Positions 7,582-14,418 of a DNA stretch of 54,483 nt are shown piece after piece; the first letter of the stretch is position 1, and each line of letters begins with the position of its first letter. Below the pieces are notes generated by a model. That model did not search any database, was not told where the DNA came from, and saw only the letters and a program-made list of their open reading frames with translations. Position numbers and translations under genes: made by a program. Source of the DNA: SIG299 sp964632165 (GTDB taxonomy: Bacteria > Bacillota > Clostridia > Lachnospirales > Lachnospiraceae); NCBI GenBank assembly GCA_964632165.1, contig CAZWCZ010000009.1:1-54483 (forward strand), given 5' to 3'.

Positions 7582-7629
7582 TTGACAGGCGGGTAAAATG
7601 GGGCTACAATCGGGTTAGAAACAGCTAAC
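7582..7629 (+). promoter_or_regulatory. promoter of the HMA operon with GTTAG-N6-CTAAC operator
   Basis: TTGACA (7582-7587) and TACAAT (7605-7610) are 17 bases apart. The palindrome GTTAG-N6-CTAAC (7614-7629) begins three bases after the -10, overlapping the expected start of transcription. The half-sites, spacing and -10 hexamer are identical to those before the ABC exporter at 1826-1880, so one regulator probably controls both units. Confidence 0.75.
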
Positions 7630-7649
7630 TAAAAGGAGTGTGAAACAAA

Positions 7650-8018
7650 ATGACAGATATACTGATCGTGGTGGTGCTGCTGATCGCAACCGGGTGCGGT
7701 CTGCGGTCCGGTATCCGGCATTTTAAGGGAGAAGGAGGCTGCTGTGGAGGCGGTTCTACAGTGAAGGTAAGAAAAAAACACCTCAAGGGCAAGATCCACA
7801 GAAAAGAGATCTGCATCGAAGGAATGAGCTGCAATCATTGCAAAAACCGGGTAGAGAGCCGACTGAACGAACTTGCCGGAGTCTCATGCAAGGTTGATCT
7901 GAAAAAGAAAAAGGCCATTGTTTCCATGGACCGTGAAGTGAGTGAGGAAGAACTGAAACGTGTAGTGGAACACGCAGGATATCATGTGATATCAATATCA
8001 GATGAGGGGGAAATGTAA
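7650..8018 (+). CDS. membrane-anchored heavy-metal-associated (HMA) domain protein
   Basis: This 122-residue protein has an N-terminal membrane helix (MTDILIVVVLLIATGCGL) followed by a Gly/Cys-rich EGGCCGGGST stretch like that of FeoB-associated Cys-rich membrane proteins. A basic linker leads to an HMA domain at about 52-118 with the metal site GMSCNHCKNRVE (CxxC). The HMA fold binds Cu(I) or another soft metal and passes it to partners. The fusion of the short Cys-rich anchor to an HMA domain is notable. AGGAG precedes the start, and the stop overlaps the next ATG by one base (TAATG), so the two are translationally coupled. Confidence 0.85.
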   Translation: MTDILIVVVLLIATGCGLRSGIRHFKGEGGCCGGGSTVKVRKKHLKGKIHRKEICIEGMSCNHCKNRVESRLNELAGVSCKVDLKKKKAIVSMDREVSEEELKRVVEHAGYHVISISDEGEM

Positions 8019-9298
8019 TGAAATATGCGATAAAGAACGGATATCTTCTTTCGGGAGAGCGGGATATGGTTCCGGTTTCCGGAAAGGTAATCTTAGTAGA
8101 CGGAGAAAAGATAACAGCGATTGCAGAAGAGGGCACGGATATTTCGGGATATGAAGTCATTGATCTGGACGGGGGATATGTAATGCCGGGGTTGATCAAC
8201 ATGCATGTGCATCTTCCGGCAACGGGAAAACCAAAGAAAAAAGAATCCGATCCAAAGAAACTGGTAAAGCTTGTAACGAAAAACCGGCTGACGAAAAATA
8301 TATTGAAAGCAGTTTGTGAGAGTACAGCGAGAATGCAGCTGTACAGTGGCGTTACGACGGTTCGTACGGTAGGCGGCGTGCTGGATGCGGATGCACAGAT
8401 CCGGGATGACATTCTTGCGGGAAAGACGGTAGGGCCAAGAATTTTAGCGGCAAACGAGGCAGTGTCGGTTCCGGGCGGGCATATGGCAGGGTCTCTTGCC
8501 TACATTGCCCAAAGTGCTGATGAAGCAAGGGAACTTGTCAGAAAGATCGCGGCAGGAAAACCGGATCTGATCAAGCTGATGGTAACCGGAGGCGTTCTGG
8601 ATGCTACGGTAAGAGGGGAACCGGGAGTGCTTAAAATGCCTGCAGAGTATGTGCAGGCAGCCTGCGAAGAGGCTCATAAGCTGGGACTGATGGTGGCGGC
8701 TCATGTAGAAAGCCCGGAAGGGGTACGCGTGGCATTGGAAAACGGAGTAGACACGATCGAACACGGGGCAAAAACGGATGAGCGGATCCTTTCTTTATTT
8801 AAAGAAAAAAAGGCCGCACTGATCACGACCCTTTCACCGGCACTTCCTTACGCTTTATTTGACCGGGAGATCAGCCATGCAACAGAGCTGTCCCAGTATA
8901 ACGGGAAGGTTGTGTTTGACGGTATTATTGACTGTTCGAAAAAATGCCTGGAAAATGATATTCCGGTAGGGCTTGGTACAGATACCGGATGCCCGTTTGT
9001 CACGCATTATGATATGTGGAGAGAACTGGTCTATTTCCATAAATACTGTGAAGTTTCCAATGCTTTTGCATTATATACCGCGACAAAGAGAAACGCGGAG
9101 ATCGCAAAGATCGATCATATGACAGGAACGATCGAAGCAGGAAAGTGTGCCGACCTTATCGTAACGGAAAAGAACCCGTTGGAGGATCTGACGGCGCTGC
9201 GCAACGTAAAGATGGTCATGGCACGGGGCAGCCTGCTGCATCATCCAAAGGTAAAGAAGCAGAAGGCAGTAGAAAGGGAATTGGACAAATTCTTATAA
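8018..9298 (+). CDS. amidohydrolase family protein (imidazolonepropionase/prolidase-like)
   Basis: This 426-residue metal-dependent hydrolase begins with the amidohydrolase beta-sandwich (KNGYLLSGERDMV). The HxH metal motif is in PGLINMHVHLP (about residue 61). A candidate carbamylated lysine lies in DLIKLMVTGG (about 184), metal histidines in VAAHVES (about 228) and TIEHGAK (about 248), and the catalytic aspartate in GLGTDTG (about 321). It ends with the typical GTIEAGKCADLIV segment. This set matches the Sgx9260-like/Xaa-Pro dipeptidase and imidazolonepropionase-like subgroup. The exact substrate is not predictable. Cotranscription with the HMA gene is clear from the one-base overlap, but the functional link is not. 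Confidence 0.9.
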   Translation: MKYAIKNGYLLSGERDMVPVSGKVILVDGEKITAIAEEGTDISGYEVIDLDGGYVMPGLINMHVHLPATGKPKKKESDPKKLVKLVTKNRLTKNILKAVCESTARMQLYSGVTTVRTVGGVLDADAQIRDDILAGKTVGPRILAANEAVSVPGGHMAGSLAYIAQSADEARELVRKIAAGKPDLIKLMVTGGVLDATVRGEPGVLKMPAEYVQAACEEAHKLGLMVAAHVESPEGVRVALENGVDTIEHGAKTDERILSLFKEKKAALITTLSPALPYALFDREISHATELSQYNGKVVFDGIIDCSKKCLENDIPVGLGTDTGCPFVTHYDMWRELVYFHKYCEVSNAFALYTATKRNAEIAKIDHMTGTIEAGKCADLIVTEKNPLEDLTALRNVKMVMARGSLLHHPKVKKQKAVERELDKFL

Positions 9299-9309
9299 AA
9301 GTGACAGTT

Positions 9310-9996
9310 TTATCTGTTCTTGTGAAGAGAGAGCTTTGGCAGCCAGTAGTTCTTTCCAAATGCGATCCACTCGGCAAGGATGCAGACAGGGAGCGCTACA
9401 AGGATATCTATTGCAGAATGCTGTTTTACAAACATAACGGAGACACAGACAAGCAGGCAGAACACAGTGATGCCTGCTTTGCTCCATTTAGAGGCAGATG
9501 CCTCTTTCAGCCAGGTAGAGGCGATGCCGATGGAGTAGGCCACATGAAGGGAAGGGCAGACGTTAGTGCTGGTATCAAAATGATAGATCAGCCCGACCAG
9601 CCAGGTAAATACATTTGAATTGGTAAATTCAGTAGGACGCAGATCCTGGCGGTTTGGGAAAATGATATAAATGGCCATGGCAACGACCTGAGTTACAATG
9701 ATGAATTTCATCATGTTCTTAAAATTATCCGGATTGTACAGTGCAAAGTAAAGAAGAGAGCCGGCGATCAGAAAGTACCAGCCGACATAAGGAATGATAA
9801 AATATTCACAGAACGGAACAATGTCATCCAGCCGACAATGCATCGGACGGCAGCTTTCTTCCGGGATCAGGTTTTCGGTTAAGATATAAAGTAAAAAGTA
9901 ACCGACCCAGCCAAGCAGATAAAGAAGATGCCTAAACTGCGGATCGTTTAATCTGGAAAATCGGAATGTCTTATAATCTACAACGGGTTTTCTCAT
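9310..9996 (-). CDS. PAP2 family phosphatase, membrane
   Basis: This 228-residue multipass protein has about six helices. PAP2 signature pieces are visible: TNVCPSLHVAYS (PSLH, with the motif-2 histidine) at about 145-157 and KQHSAIDI (motif-3 His and Asp) at about 195-202. Motif 1 is weak (FPNRQDLRP). Such proteins dephosphorylate lipid phosphates such as phosphatidate or undecaprenyl pyrophosphate. It overlaps the acyltransferase gene by four bases (ATGA), so the pair may act on the same lipid intermediates. It ends 11 bases from the convergent amidohydrolase gene, and I see no terminator between them. Confidence 0.85.
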   Translation of the reverse strand: MRKPVVDYKTFRFSRLNDPQFRHLLYLLGWVGYFLLYILTENLIPEESCRPMHCRLDDIVPFCEYFIIPYVGWYFLIAGSLLYFALYNPDNFKNMMKFIIVTQVVAMAIYIIFPNRQDLRPTEFTNSNVFTWLVGLIYHFDTSTNVCPSLHVAYSIGIASTWLKEASASKWSKAGITVFCLLVCVSVMFVKQHSAIDILVALPVCILAEWIAFGKNYWLPKLSLHKNR

Positions 9997-10757
9997 TTCT
10001 TTGGTACCTCCGTAATGTCTTTGTTTGTAAGATAATAGCGTTTTGGAATATTTCGGTATGGAACAACGGTGTGCTCCGGAAGAGCGCGGGCAATGGCGGT
10101 GATCTCTTCGGAAAGGTAAGAAGAAATGCGGGCCCGTTCTTCTTCTATGGAGTTTTCACTCTGAAAGACGATTCCTTTGCCAATGTACATTTTTCTCAGC
10201 TTTGGTGCGATATAGAGGGGTACAAAGGTCAGGCAGATGCCGGTTTTTTTATAATACAGTTTTGCAATATCGATAAAGTTTTCCTGAAATTTATATACGA
10301 TGTTGTTATGTTTTTCATTCTTTTCCGGGAAGATCAAAAGGTTTGCACCCTGACTGAGCAGACGGATGCTGCCTTTGAAAGTAGACATGATCCGCATATC
10401 ACGGTAAACGGCAATGGTTCGCGCGTTGTTGAACAGAAAGGAAGCCAGCGGGGCGATCAGACAGGAGGCTGCTTTATAATACGGTTTTGTATATTTTGGC
10501 TTGTTGGACCAGAAATCCGCAAATGCATAAGCAGGCACTTCTTTGCGGTTCATCATCTCGCCGGCACACCAGGTATAGCAGTTGGACGGCAGAAATAACT
10601 CTCCTGCGATCGGTCCGTTCATTTGGGTGTGGTTTCCTACTAAAACGGCATTTTCAGATGGAAGGTTTTCTAAACCGGCAATCTCCATGTTCCCATAGAT
10701 CATCCGGACGACCGTTTTAATACATTTATAAAGTGGTGAGGTTTTTTTCTCTTCCAT
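9993..10757 (-). CDS. 1-acyl-sn-glycerol-3-phosphate acyltransferase-like protein
   Basis: This 254-residue protein is of the PlsC/LPLAT class. The block NAVLVGNHTQMNGPIAGEL corresponds to motif I, and LLIFPEKNEKHN to the FPEG motif III. The expected NHxxxxD catalytic motif reads NHTQMNG, without the aspartate, so activity is uncertain. I chose ATG 10757 (MEEKKTSPLY), with GGAG upstream. The frame extends 29 codons further without a good ribosome site. It is coupled to the PAP2 phosphatase downstream. An extended -10 promoter lies at 10803-10811. It probably acts in membrane lipid acylation, or in an atypical acyl transfer. Confidence 0.75.
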   Translation of the reverse strand: MEEKKTSPLYKCIKTVVRMIYGNMEIAGLENLPSENAVLVGNHTQMNGPIAGELFLPSNCYTWCAGEMMNRKEVPAYAFADFWSNKPKYTKPYYKAASCLIAPLASFLFNNARTIAVYRDMRIMSTFKGSIRLLSQGANLLIFPEKNEKHNNIVYKFQENFIDIAKLYYKKTGICLTFVPLYIAPKLRKMYIGKGIVFQSENSIEEERARISSYLSEEITAIARALPEHTVVPYRNIPKRYYLTNKDITEVPKK

Positions 10758-10802
10758 ATTTAGCAGCTCCTGTTCTCTTTGGATTATTGCATTCAGAAAA
10801 AA

Positions 10803-10811
10803 ATTATACCA
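10803..10811 (-). promoter_or_regulatory. extended -10 promoter of the acyltransferase/PAP2 pair
   Basis: TGGTATAAT on the minus strand is an extended -10 (TGnTATAAT), about 46 bases before the chosen ATG. The -35 is weak (TTCTCA, 18-base spacing), as is usual for extended -10 promoters. Confidence 0.6.
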
Positions 10812-10871
10812 CAATATTATGCGGAATGAGAAGTTCCATTTCATTATTTTATATATTTTTAATAATAATGC

Positions 10872-10900
10872 TTGTCATTTTTCAAGATTTACTGTAGAAT
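10872..10900 (+). promoter_or_regulatory. promoter of the E2-like acyltransferase gene
   Basis: TTGTCA (10872-10877) and TAGAAT (10895-10900) are 17 bases apart, 70 bases before ATG 10971. It is divergent from the acyltransferase promoter. Confidence 0.6.
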
Positions 10901-10970
10901 AAAGAAGTTCCAAGAGAAAAAACAAGCAGTATGATAAGATAAAAAATTCAATGAAAAAGTGGGGAAGATT

Positions 10971-11828
10971 ATGTTTGGCAAAAGACCGGATGGCCGCCTG
11001 ATCCGCGGTGTAGATCCAATGCAGTTGATCACAGGATTTTTAATGAAAAAGAGATATGATTCCATGATCATGTACGAAGATACATTCGATTGTGAAGCAT
11101 GGGACCGTTACATAAAAGAAAAAGAAGCACAGGGAATCAAGATGGGGTACATGCATATCTTTATTGCCGGGATTGTCCGCATGATCGCACAAAGACCGCG
11201 TCTGAACCGCTTTGTAATGAACGGAAAGATTTATGCCAGACCGAAGATCTGGGTCAGCTTTACGATCCATCCGGAGCTTTCCATAGATTCTCCGGATACA
11301 ACGATCAAGCTTTGCTTTGAAGGAACAGAGTCGATACTTGAGATCGCAGAGGCGATCAATACGGCGATCCGCAAAGAAACAGTTCTTCGTACCGAGGAAA
11401 ATGATACGGATAAGCTGGCAAGATTTTTCACCGCAATGCCAAGCTGTATCTTAAATGTGCTGGTATCCATTTTGATGTGGATGGACCGCCATAATATTCT
11501 GCCAAAGTCATTGATCGAATTTAGTCCGTTCCATACTTCATTTTATATCACAAATCTGAAGTCACTCGGGATCAATCATGTCTATCATCATACTTGTGAA
11601 TTCGGCACAAACGGCCTTTTCTTTGCCATGGGTAAGGAAAAAGAAATTCCGGTAGCAGAAAAGGGTGAAGTGAAGGTAAGAAAGCGTATGGGATTCAGCC
11701 TGACGGCGGATGAACGTTTCTGCGACGGTCTGTATTTCGCACTTGCCCTGCGTGAACTGCGAAAGATCATGAAAACACCGGAAGTTCTGGAGACTCCATT
11801 GGAAAAGAAAATAGAGGATGTTCTGTAA
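10971..11828 (+). CDS. E2 (2-oxo acid dehydrogenase) acyltransferase catalytic-domain-like protein
   Basis: This 285-residue protein starts MFGKRPDGRLI. It resembles the CAT-like catalytic domain of lipoate-dependent E2 acyltransferases, without lipoyl or peripheral-binding domains. The C-terminal motif that is HxxxDG in active E2 enzymes reads SLTADERFCDGLYFALAL, so Glu replaces the catalytic His while DG is kept. Such stand-alone proteins are common in Clostridia and their role is unknown. ATG 10971 is preceded by GGGGAAG. A GTG at 10959 is also in frame but lacks a ribosome site. It has its own promoter and terminator, a single-gene unit. Confidence 0.7.
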   Translation: MFGKRPDGRLIRGVDPMQLITGFLMKKRYDSMIMYEDTFDCEAWDRYIKEKEAQGIKMGYMHIFIAGIVRMIAQRPRLNRFVMNGKIYARPKIWVSFTIHPELSIDSPDTTIKLCFEGTESILEIAEAINTAIRKETVLRTEENDTDKLARFFTAMPSCILNVLVSILMWMDRHNILPKSLIEFSPFHTSFYITNLKSLGINHVYHHTCEFGTNGLFFAMGKEKEIPVAEKGEVKVRKRMGFSLTADERFCDGLYFALALRELRKIMKTPEVLETPLEKKIEDVL

Positions 11829-11859
11829 GATCAGACAGAACAAGGGAAAGAAAAAACGG

Positions 11860-11897
11860 CACAGCCTTTGAGAAAAAATCAAAGACTGTGTTTTTTT
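11860..11897 (+). terminator. intrinsic terminator after the E2-like gene
   Basis: A 12-base stem (11860-11871 with 11879-11890, one mismatch) and 7-base loop are followed by seven T's. Confidence 0.9.
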
Positions 11898-11921
11898 GTG
11901 AAAAAATTAAAAAGCTTTTCA

Positions 11922-11964
11922 TTGACAAAAAAAGGTTTTCTGACTAATATGATTGTGGTATAAT
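11922..11964 (+). promoter_or_regulatory. promoter region of the first capsule-control module
   Basis: TTGACA (11922-11927) with TAATAT (11945-11950) at 17-base spacing is one candidate. A second -10, TGGTATAAT (extended type), ends at 11964. Either can drive the gene starting at 12026. Confidence 0.65.
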
Positions 11965-12025
11965 GAACTTGGTTTTAATGGAGTCGGTTTTAAGGAACAG
12001 CTGTTTCGCAAAAAAAGGAGGCAAA

Positions 12026-12751
12026 GTGAAAAACTTTATTGATATACACTGTCATTGCCTGCCGGGAGTGGACGACGGAGCAGAGGATCAGGAAAAGAGT
12101 ATTCAGATGATTCTGGACGCTTATGCAGACGGGATCACAGAGATCATATGCACACCGCATTTCCACTATAAAAGGGGACAGGCCCCGCGTGAAACGGTAG
12201 AGCATGTATTTCATGAGATAAGGGAAGCAATAGAGCAGGCCTGTCCGGGAATGAAGCTGCATTTTGGCAATGAACTTTATTATCATAATGATCTGTGTGA
12301 TCGTTTAAATGAGGGTACGGTCTGCACTCTTGCGGGAACGGAGTATGTCTTAGTGGAATTTTCGCCGGGAGCAGAATACGGCAAGATCCGAGGGGCACTT
12401 TTAAAGATCCTGCAGGAAGGTTATTATCCGATACTTGCTCATGTAGAGAGGTATCAGTGCATTTTAAAGCAGCCGGAGCTTGCGGAGGAACTTACAAATG
12501 CCGGTGTTTATCTGCAGGTCAATGCAGATGCAGTGCTTGGAAGAGCCGGTTTCCGGACAAAGCGGTTTATACGGAAGTTGTTTCAGAAAGATCTGGTCAG
12601 CTTCGTGGCAACTGATGCACATGACAGTAAAAACCGCCGGCCGCAGCTTTCAATCTGTGCAGATCATGTGGCGAAAAAATTCGGAGAAGACACGGCAATG
12701 CGCTGTTTCTTTGAAAATCAACGCAGCGTTATCATGGGAAAGCGCTTATAA
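12026..12751 (+). CDS. cpsB: CpsB/YwqE-type PHP tyrosine-protein phosphatase
   Basis: This 241-residue manganese-dependent phosphatase of the PHP superfamily removes phosphate from the tyrosine tail of CpsD kinases. The metal motif FIDIHCHCLPGVDDGA is at the N-terminus, with EIICTPHFHY at about 42, AHVERYQ at about 140 and FVATDAHDSKNR at about 194. I start at GTG 12026, which has GGAGG eight bases upstream and gives the usual length. An ATG at 11963 lies inside the promoter region. It stands 23 bases before cpsC. The set cpsB-cpsC-cpsD is the classic Gram-positive capsule control module. Only one phosphatase is seen for the two kinases in this window. Confidence 0.9.
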   Translation: MKNFIDIHCHCLPGVDDGAEDQEKSIQMILDAYADGITEIICTPHFHYKRGQAPRETVEHVFHEIREAIEQACPGMKLHFGNELYYHNDLCDRLNEGTVCTLAGTEYVLVEFSPGAEYGKIRGALLKILQEGYYPILAHVERYQCILKQPELAEELTNAGVYLQVNADAVLGRAGFRTKRFIRKLFQKDLVSFVATDAHDSKNRRPQLSICADHVAKKFGEDTAMRCFFENQRSVIMGKRL

Positions 12752-12755
12752 AAAC

Positions 12756-14250
12756 AAGATATAGGAGTAAAGAGATGGAACGACAGGGAGAAATAGAGAT
12801 TGATTTAAAAGAACTGATACTTGCATTATTGAAAAAATGGTGGATCATGGGCATCTGTGCCGTACTTTTGGCGGCAACCGGCTTTTGCTGGGCAAGGTTT
12901 TTTAAGGAACCGACCTTTGAATCTACTACTTCGGTCTACGTCATCAGCAGACAGAATGCAGATACGACGACATACAGTGATATGCAGCTTGGGACGCAGC
13001 TGATGAAGGATCTTTCGGTACTTGCGGCAAGCCGTACGGTAGCGGAAAGAGTCATAGAAAATCTCAATCTGGAGATGAGTGTCAAGGAACTGCAAGACTG
13101 CATTAGAGTATCCAGTGCAACGGATACGCGGATCATGTACATAACAGTGACACATACGGATCCGGTGATGGCACAGAAGATCGCGGATGCGGTACGGGAA
13201 GCGGCAGCAGCGCATGCGATGAAGGTTATGGATGTAGAAGCAGTCAATGTGGCGGAAACGGCAAACCTTCCGACACACAAGGCGGCTCCGAGCATTACAA
13301 AGTACACTGTACTTGGGGCGCTGATCGGAGGTGTCCTGGCAGCAGGAATACTTACGGTACTGTTTTTACTGGACGATACCCTTAAATCACCGGATGATAT
13401 CGAAAAGTATCTGAAACTGAGCGTGCTTGCAACCATACCGTATAATAAGAAAATGGAAAAGACGGATATACATTGAATAAAAAAGGTGTCCCGGATAGGG
13501 AAAAGAGCAGAATAGAAAGCAGGGAGTCAAAAAGATGCAGGAAATTGAGATCATGGAACTTGGGGAACTGGATAACAGTACCAGGGAAGAATATAAAAGT
13601 TTAAGGACCAATGTCAGCTTTTGCGGGGAAGATATCCGTGTCATTGCGCTGACCAGCTGTACGCCGAATGAGGGAAAATCCAGCGTGGCATTCCAATTGG
13701 CTCTTTCCATGGCAGAAGATGGGAAAAAGGTTCTTTTGATCGATGCGGATGTCCGCAAATCTGTCATGATGGGACGTCATAAGATCAAGGCAAAACAGAC
13801 AAAAGGACTGACACATTATCTGTCCGGACAGAACAAGCTTGAAGAGGTAGTTTGCAGTACAAACGTAGAAGGACTGTATATGATACTGACCGGTCCTTCG
13901 GCACCAAATCCATCTGCACTGTTGGGCAGTGAAAATTTCAAAAAGATGATTACAGCGGTAAGAGAAGAGTATGATATGGTGATCATTGATACTCCGCCGC
14001 TTGGTCTGGTCATAGACAGTGCCATCGTTGCAAGAGAATGTGACGGGGTTATTATGGTGATCGCATCAGAGGAGATCAGCTATAAGTTTGCACTGAAGAT
14101 AAAGGAACAGCTGGAAGCTGCGAATGCACGGATCCTCGGCACCGTTTTGAACAAGGTAAAAGTACGTAAGGCAAGATACGGAAAATATTACGGTAAATAT
14201 TATGGCAGGTATTACGGACATTACTACGGTTCCTATGATGGTCAGGAAGA
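12756..14250 (+). repeat. direct repeat, copy 1: cpsC-cpsD pair
   Basis: Similarity to 52644-54130 begins a few bases before the ribosome site (AAGATAYAGGAGTAAAGAG) and runs through both genes, including an equal 58-base gap between them. Protein identity is roughly 90 percent by eye, with many silent differences, so this is an old duplication or a transfer rather than a fresh copy. Confidence 0.85.
12775..13476 (+). CDS. cpsC: capsular polysaccharide chain-length determinant / kinase adaptor (copy 1)
   Basis: This 233-residue Wzz-family membrane protein has two membrane segments, WWIMGICAVLLAATGFCWA at about 21-40 and another at about 178-200, around an extracellular domain. In Firmicutes this adaptor activates the separate cytoplasmic kinase CpsD through its C-terminal cytoplasmic tail (DDTLKSPDDIEKYLKLSVLA) and sets polymer length. 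The N-terminal segment MERQGEIEIDLKEL is typical. It follows cpsB by 23 bases and precedes cpsD by 58. A diverged second copy is at 52663. Confidence 0.92.
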   Translation: MERQGEIEIDLKELILALLKKWWIMGICAVLLAATGFCWARFFKEPTFESTTSVYVISRQNADTTTYSDMQLGTQLMKDLSVLAASRTVAERVIENLNLEMSVKELQDCIRVSSATDTRIMYITVTHTDPVMAQKIADAVREAAAAHAMKVMDVEAVNVAETANLPTHKAAPSITKYTVLGALIGGVLAAGILTVLFLLDDTLKSPDDIEKYLKLSVLATIPYNKKMEKTDIH

Positions 14251-14287
14251 AAATAAAAAGAACGGGAATGAAAAAAACAAAAAATAA
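13535..14287 (+). CDS. cpsD: BY-kinase, capsule tyrosine kinase (copy 1)
   Basis: This 250-residue bacterial tyrosine kinase has Walker A SCTPNEGKSS (about 41-50), Walker A' VLLIDADVRKS (about 68-78) and Walker B YDMVIIDTPPLG (about 147-158). The C-terminus is a Tyr cluster of alternating YGK/YYG units, the autophosphorylation tail that CpsB dephosphorylates, followed by a Lys/Asn-rich end. The N-terminal EEYKSLRTNVSF is the oligomerisation helix region. Cycling of the Tyr tail controls polymer export and length. The tail differs in repeat pattern from the second copy at 53423. Confidence 0.92.
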   Translation: MQEIEIMELGELDNSTREEYKSLRTNVSFCGEDIRVIALTSCTPNEGKSSVAFQLALSMAEDGKKVLLIDADVRKSVMMGRHKIKAKQTKGLTHYLSGQNKLEEVVCSTNVEGLYMILTGPSAPNPSALLGSENFKKMITAVREEYDMVIIDTPPLGLVIDSAIVARECDGVIMVIASEEISYKFALKIKEQLEAANARILGTVLNKVKVRKARYGKYYGKYYGRYYGHYYGSYDGQEENKKNGNEKNKK

Positions 14288-14307
14288 ACGGACAGAAAAA
14301 AGAGGAG

Positions 14308-14334
14308 ATGCCGGCTTAAAAAGGTCGGCATTTT
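14308..14334 (+). terminator. intrinsic terminator/attenuator after cpsD copy 1
   Basis: An 8-base stem ATGCCGGC with GTCGGCAT (one G-U pair) and 8-base loop are followed by TTTTGTCT. It separates the cpsBCD module from the dehydratase gene, which has its own promoter. Confidence 0.65.
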
Positions 14335-14360
14335 GTCTGCCGGACCGACGGTGAAAAAAC

Positions 14361-14389
14361 TTAACAAACAAGGAAAAGTATGATAGAAT
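14361..14389 (+). promoter_or_regulatory. promoter of the dehydratase gene
   Basis: TTAACA (14361-14366) and TAGAAT (14384-14389) are 17 bases apart, 29 bases before ATG 14419. Confidence 0.6.
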
Positions 14390-14418
14390 AGGTATGTCTT
14401 AAATAGGAGGATCATAGG

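Noticed and set aside
10901..10970. Riboswitch or T-box in the leader regions of the window
   Set aside because: Leaders at 10901-10970, 12000, 14390 and 27278-27353 are short, AT-rich and show no conserved riboswitch core or T-box motif.
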